NCBI GenBank assembly: GCA_026419655.1
Contig: JANZZA010000371.1
Location: 1 to 5,916, forward strand
Origin: Armatimonadota bacterium
GTDB taxonomy: Bacteria > Armatimonadota > Zipacnadia > Zipacnadales > FEN-943
Reading direction: 5' to 3'
DNA: 5,916 nt
The notes beneath the pieces are model-generated. The model made no database searches, had not been told where the DNA came from, and saw only the letters and a list, made by a program, of their open reading frames with translations. Shown in pieces: positions 5,347 through 5,916 of the stretch (position 1 is its first letter; every line of letters starts with the position of its first letter). The position numbers were made by a program, and so were the translations under genes.

Positions 5347-5916
5347 ATGATGCCTGGCTCAAAAGCTGAGCGTGAACTGCGGCTGCTGAATGGCTGGTGG
5401 GATTTCCAGCCAGTCGAGCAGCCCGATACCGCGAACCCTATGATTCCCAACGAGGTGCCTGATAGAAACTGGGCTTCCAGGGCTTACCTTGTGCCCGGCT
5501 TTTTCACCGACCATTACTACCCCGAAGAGTGGCGCCAGTCCCGCAGCAGCTGGGCGCGGACAAGATTCGCCGTCCCGGATGCCCCTTCTGACCGCCGCTT
5601 CTTCCTCACCATCCGCGCAGCTATCCCGCAAGCCCACATCTTCCTCAACGGCCGCAAAGTCGCCGTCCAGGAGGATATGTTCATCGGCGAGCCGATAGAC
5701 GTAACCGGCGCCCTGCGGGCAGGGGAAAATGAGCTTGCTGTATTCCTGGCGGAGTTCCCCACCTTCGACCATCCCGACGACCCCAGCACCAAGCTTATCG
5801 AGGTGCCCTGGGGCTGCTGCATAGCCACCGAGCAGGCTGGCATCTGGCAGGACGTGGAGCTTGAGACCCGGCCAGCCGTCCACATAGAAGACGTCACCAT
5901 CCGCACGTCTGTGCGC
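5347..5916 (+). CDS. GH2-family glycosidase, N-terminal part (3' end outside window)
   Basis: First 190 residues of a GH2 enzyme (beta-galactosidase, beta-mannosidase or beta-glucuronidase group); the frame is open to the last base. What is visible is the jelly-roll sugar-binding domain: LNGWWDF (14-20), a W at 42 followed by YLVPGFF (47-53), SWARTRFAVP (68-77), IFLNGRKV (98-105), DVTGALRAGENELAVFL (118-134), and the characteristic AGIWQDVELE (164-173) leading into IEDVTIRT. GH2 catalytic glutamates lie in the later barrel domain and cannot be seen, so substrate cannot be assigned. The N-terminus (MMPGSKAERE) has no signal peptide, which suggests a cytoplasmic enzyme. It may split beta-linked oligosaccharides produced by other enzymes. 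Codons are strongly C-ending (GCC, TTC, CCC), unlike the GH38 gene, which favours G-ending ones. Either of the two adjacent ATGs (5347, 5350) could be used. Confidence 0.85.
   Translation, partial: MMPGSKAERELRLLNGWWDFQPVEQPDTANPMIPNEVPDRNWASRAYLVPGFFTDHYYPEEWRQSRSSWARTRFAVPDAPSDRRFFLTIRAAIPQAHIFLNGRKVAVQEDMFIGEPIDVTGALRAGENELAVFLAEFPTFDHPDDPSTKLIEVPWGCCIATEQAGIWQDVELETRPAVHIEDVTIRTSVR

Noticed and set aside
5156..5350. Possible small protein of 64 residues whose stop overlaps the GH2 start
   Set aside because: The overlap suggested translational coupling, but there is no ribosome site before 5156, and the translation (rich in Ser, Arg, Pro) looks like non-coding GC-rich sequence.
5359..5883. 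Open frame of 174 codons on the minus strand
   Set aside because: It is antisense to the GH2 N-terminal domain, which has strong family motifs; no motif or ribosome site supports the minus-strand frame.
1..5916. Defence system, CRISPR array, transposon, tRNA or rRNA
   Set aside because: I saw no regularly spaced direct repeats, transposase-like protein, terminal inverted repeats, tRNA-like cloverleaf or rRNA signature; all coding content is carbohydrate-related.

Overview
The window is a GC-rich stretch (roughly 60-65% G+C in the lines I counted) with four genes, all on the + strand, and all apparently for breaking down complex carbohydrate. No phylogenetic marker is present. The mix of a GH38 alpha-mannosidase, a NodB-like deacetylase, a GH36-type alpha-galactosidase and a GH2 enzyme in high-GC DNA resembles glycan-degradation loci of environmental bacteria such as Planctomycetes, Armatimonadetes or related uncultured lineages. 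That placement is inference, not proof.

Layout: (1) bases 1-1482 are the C-terminal part of a GH38-family alpha-mannosidase, whose catalytic half lies upstream. Its C-terminal beta region is split by an extra domain of about 190 residues that looks like a carbohydrate-binding module. (2) 1587-2678 encode a complete 363-residue protein with an Ig-like N-terminal domain and a divergent NodB/polysaccharide-deacetylase-like domain. (3) 2960-5116 encode a complete 718-residue GH36-type alpha-galactosidase, probably exported. (4) 5347-5916 are the start of a GH2-family enzyme (beta-galactosidase, beta-mannosidase or beta-glucuronidase type). Only its N-terminal sugar-binding domain is inside the window.

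The gaps (104, 281 and 230 bases) are wide for a tightly coupled operon and contain inverted repeats. These include a perfect 9-bp dyad ahead of the GH36 gene, mutually exclusive hairpins in the same leader, and a structured region ahead of the GH2 gene. None has the U-tract of a standard intrinsic terminator. Co-transcription with internal regulation or separate promoters are both possible.

Taken together, the genes suggest a locus that strips alpha-mannosyl, alpha-galactosyl and beta-linked residues, and possibly acyl groups, from a heteroglycan such as an N-glycan-like or galactomannan-like material. The true substrate cannot be read from the sequence. I found no RNA gene, CRISPR array, transposon or defence system. 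The most unusual items are the domain insertion in the GH38 enzyme, the poorly characterised deacetylase-like protein, the leader structures and a marked reversal of GC skew between the left and right halves.
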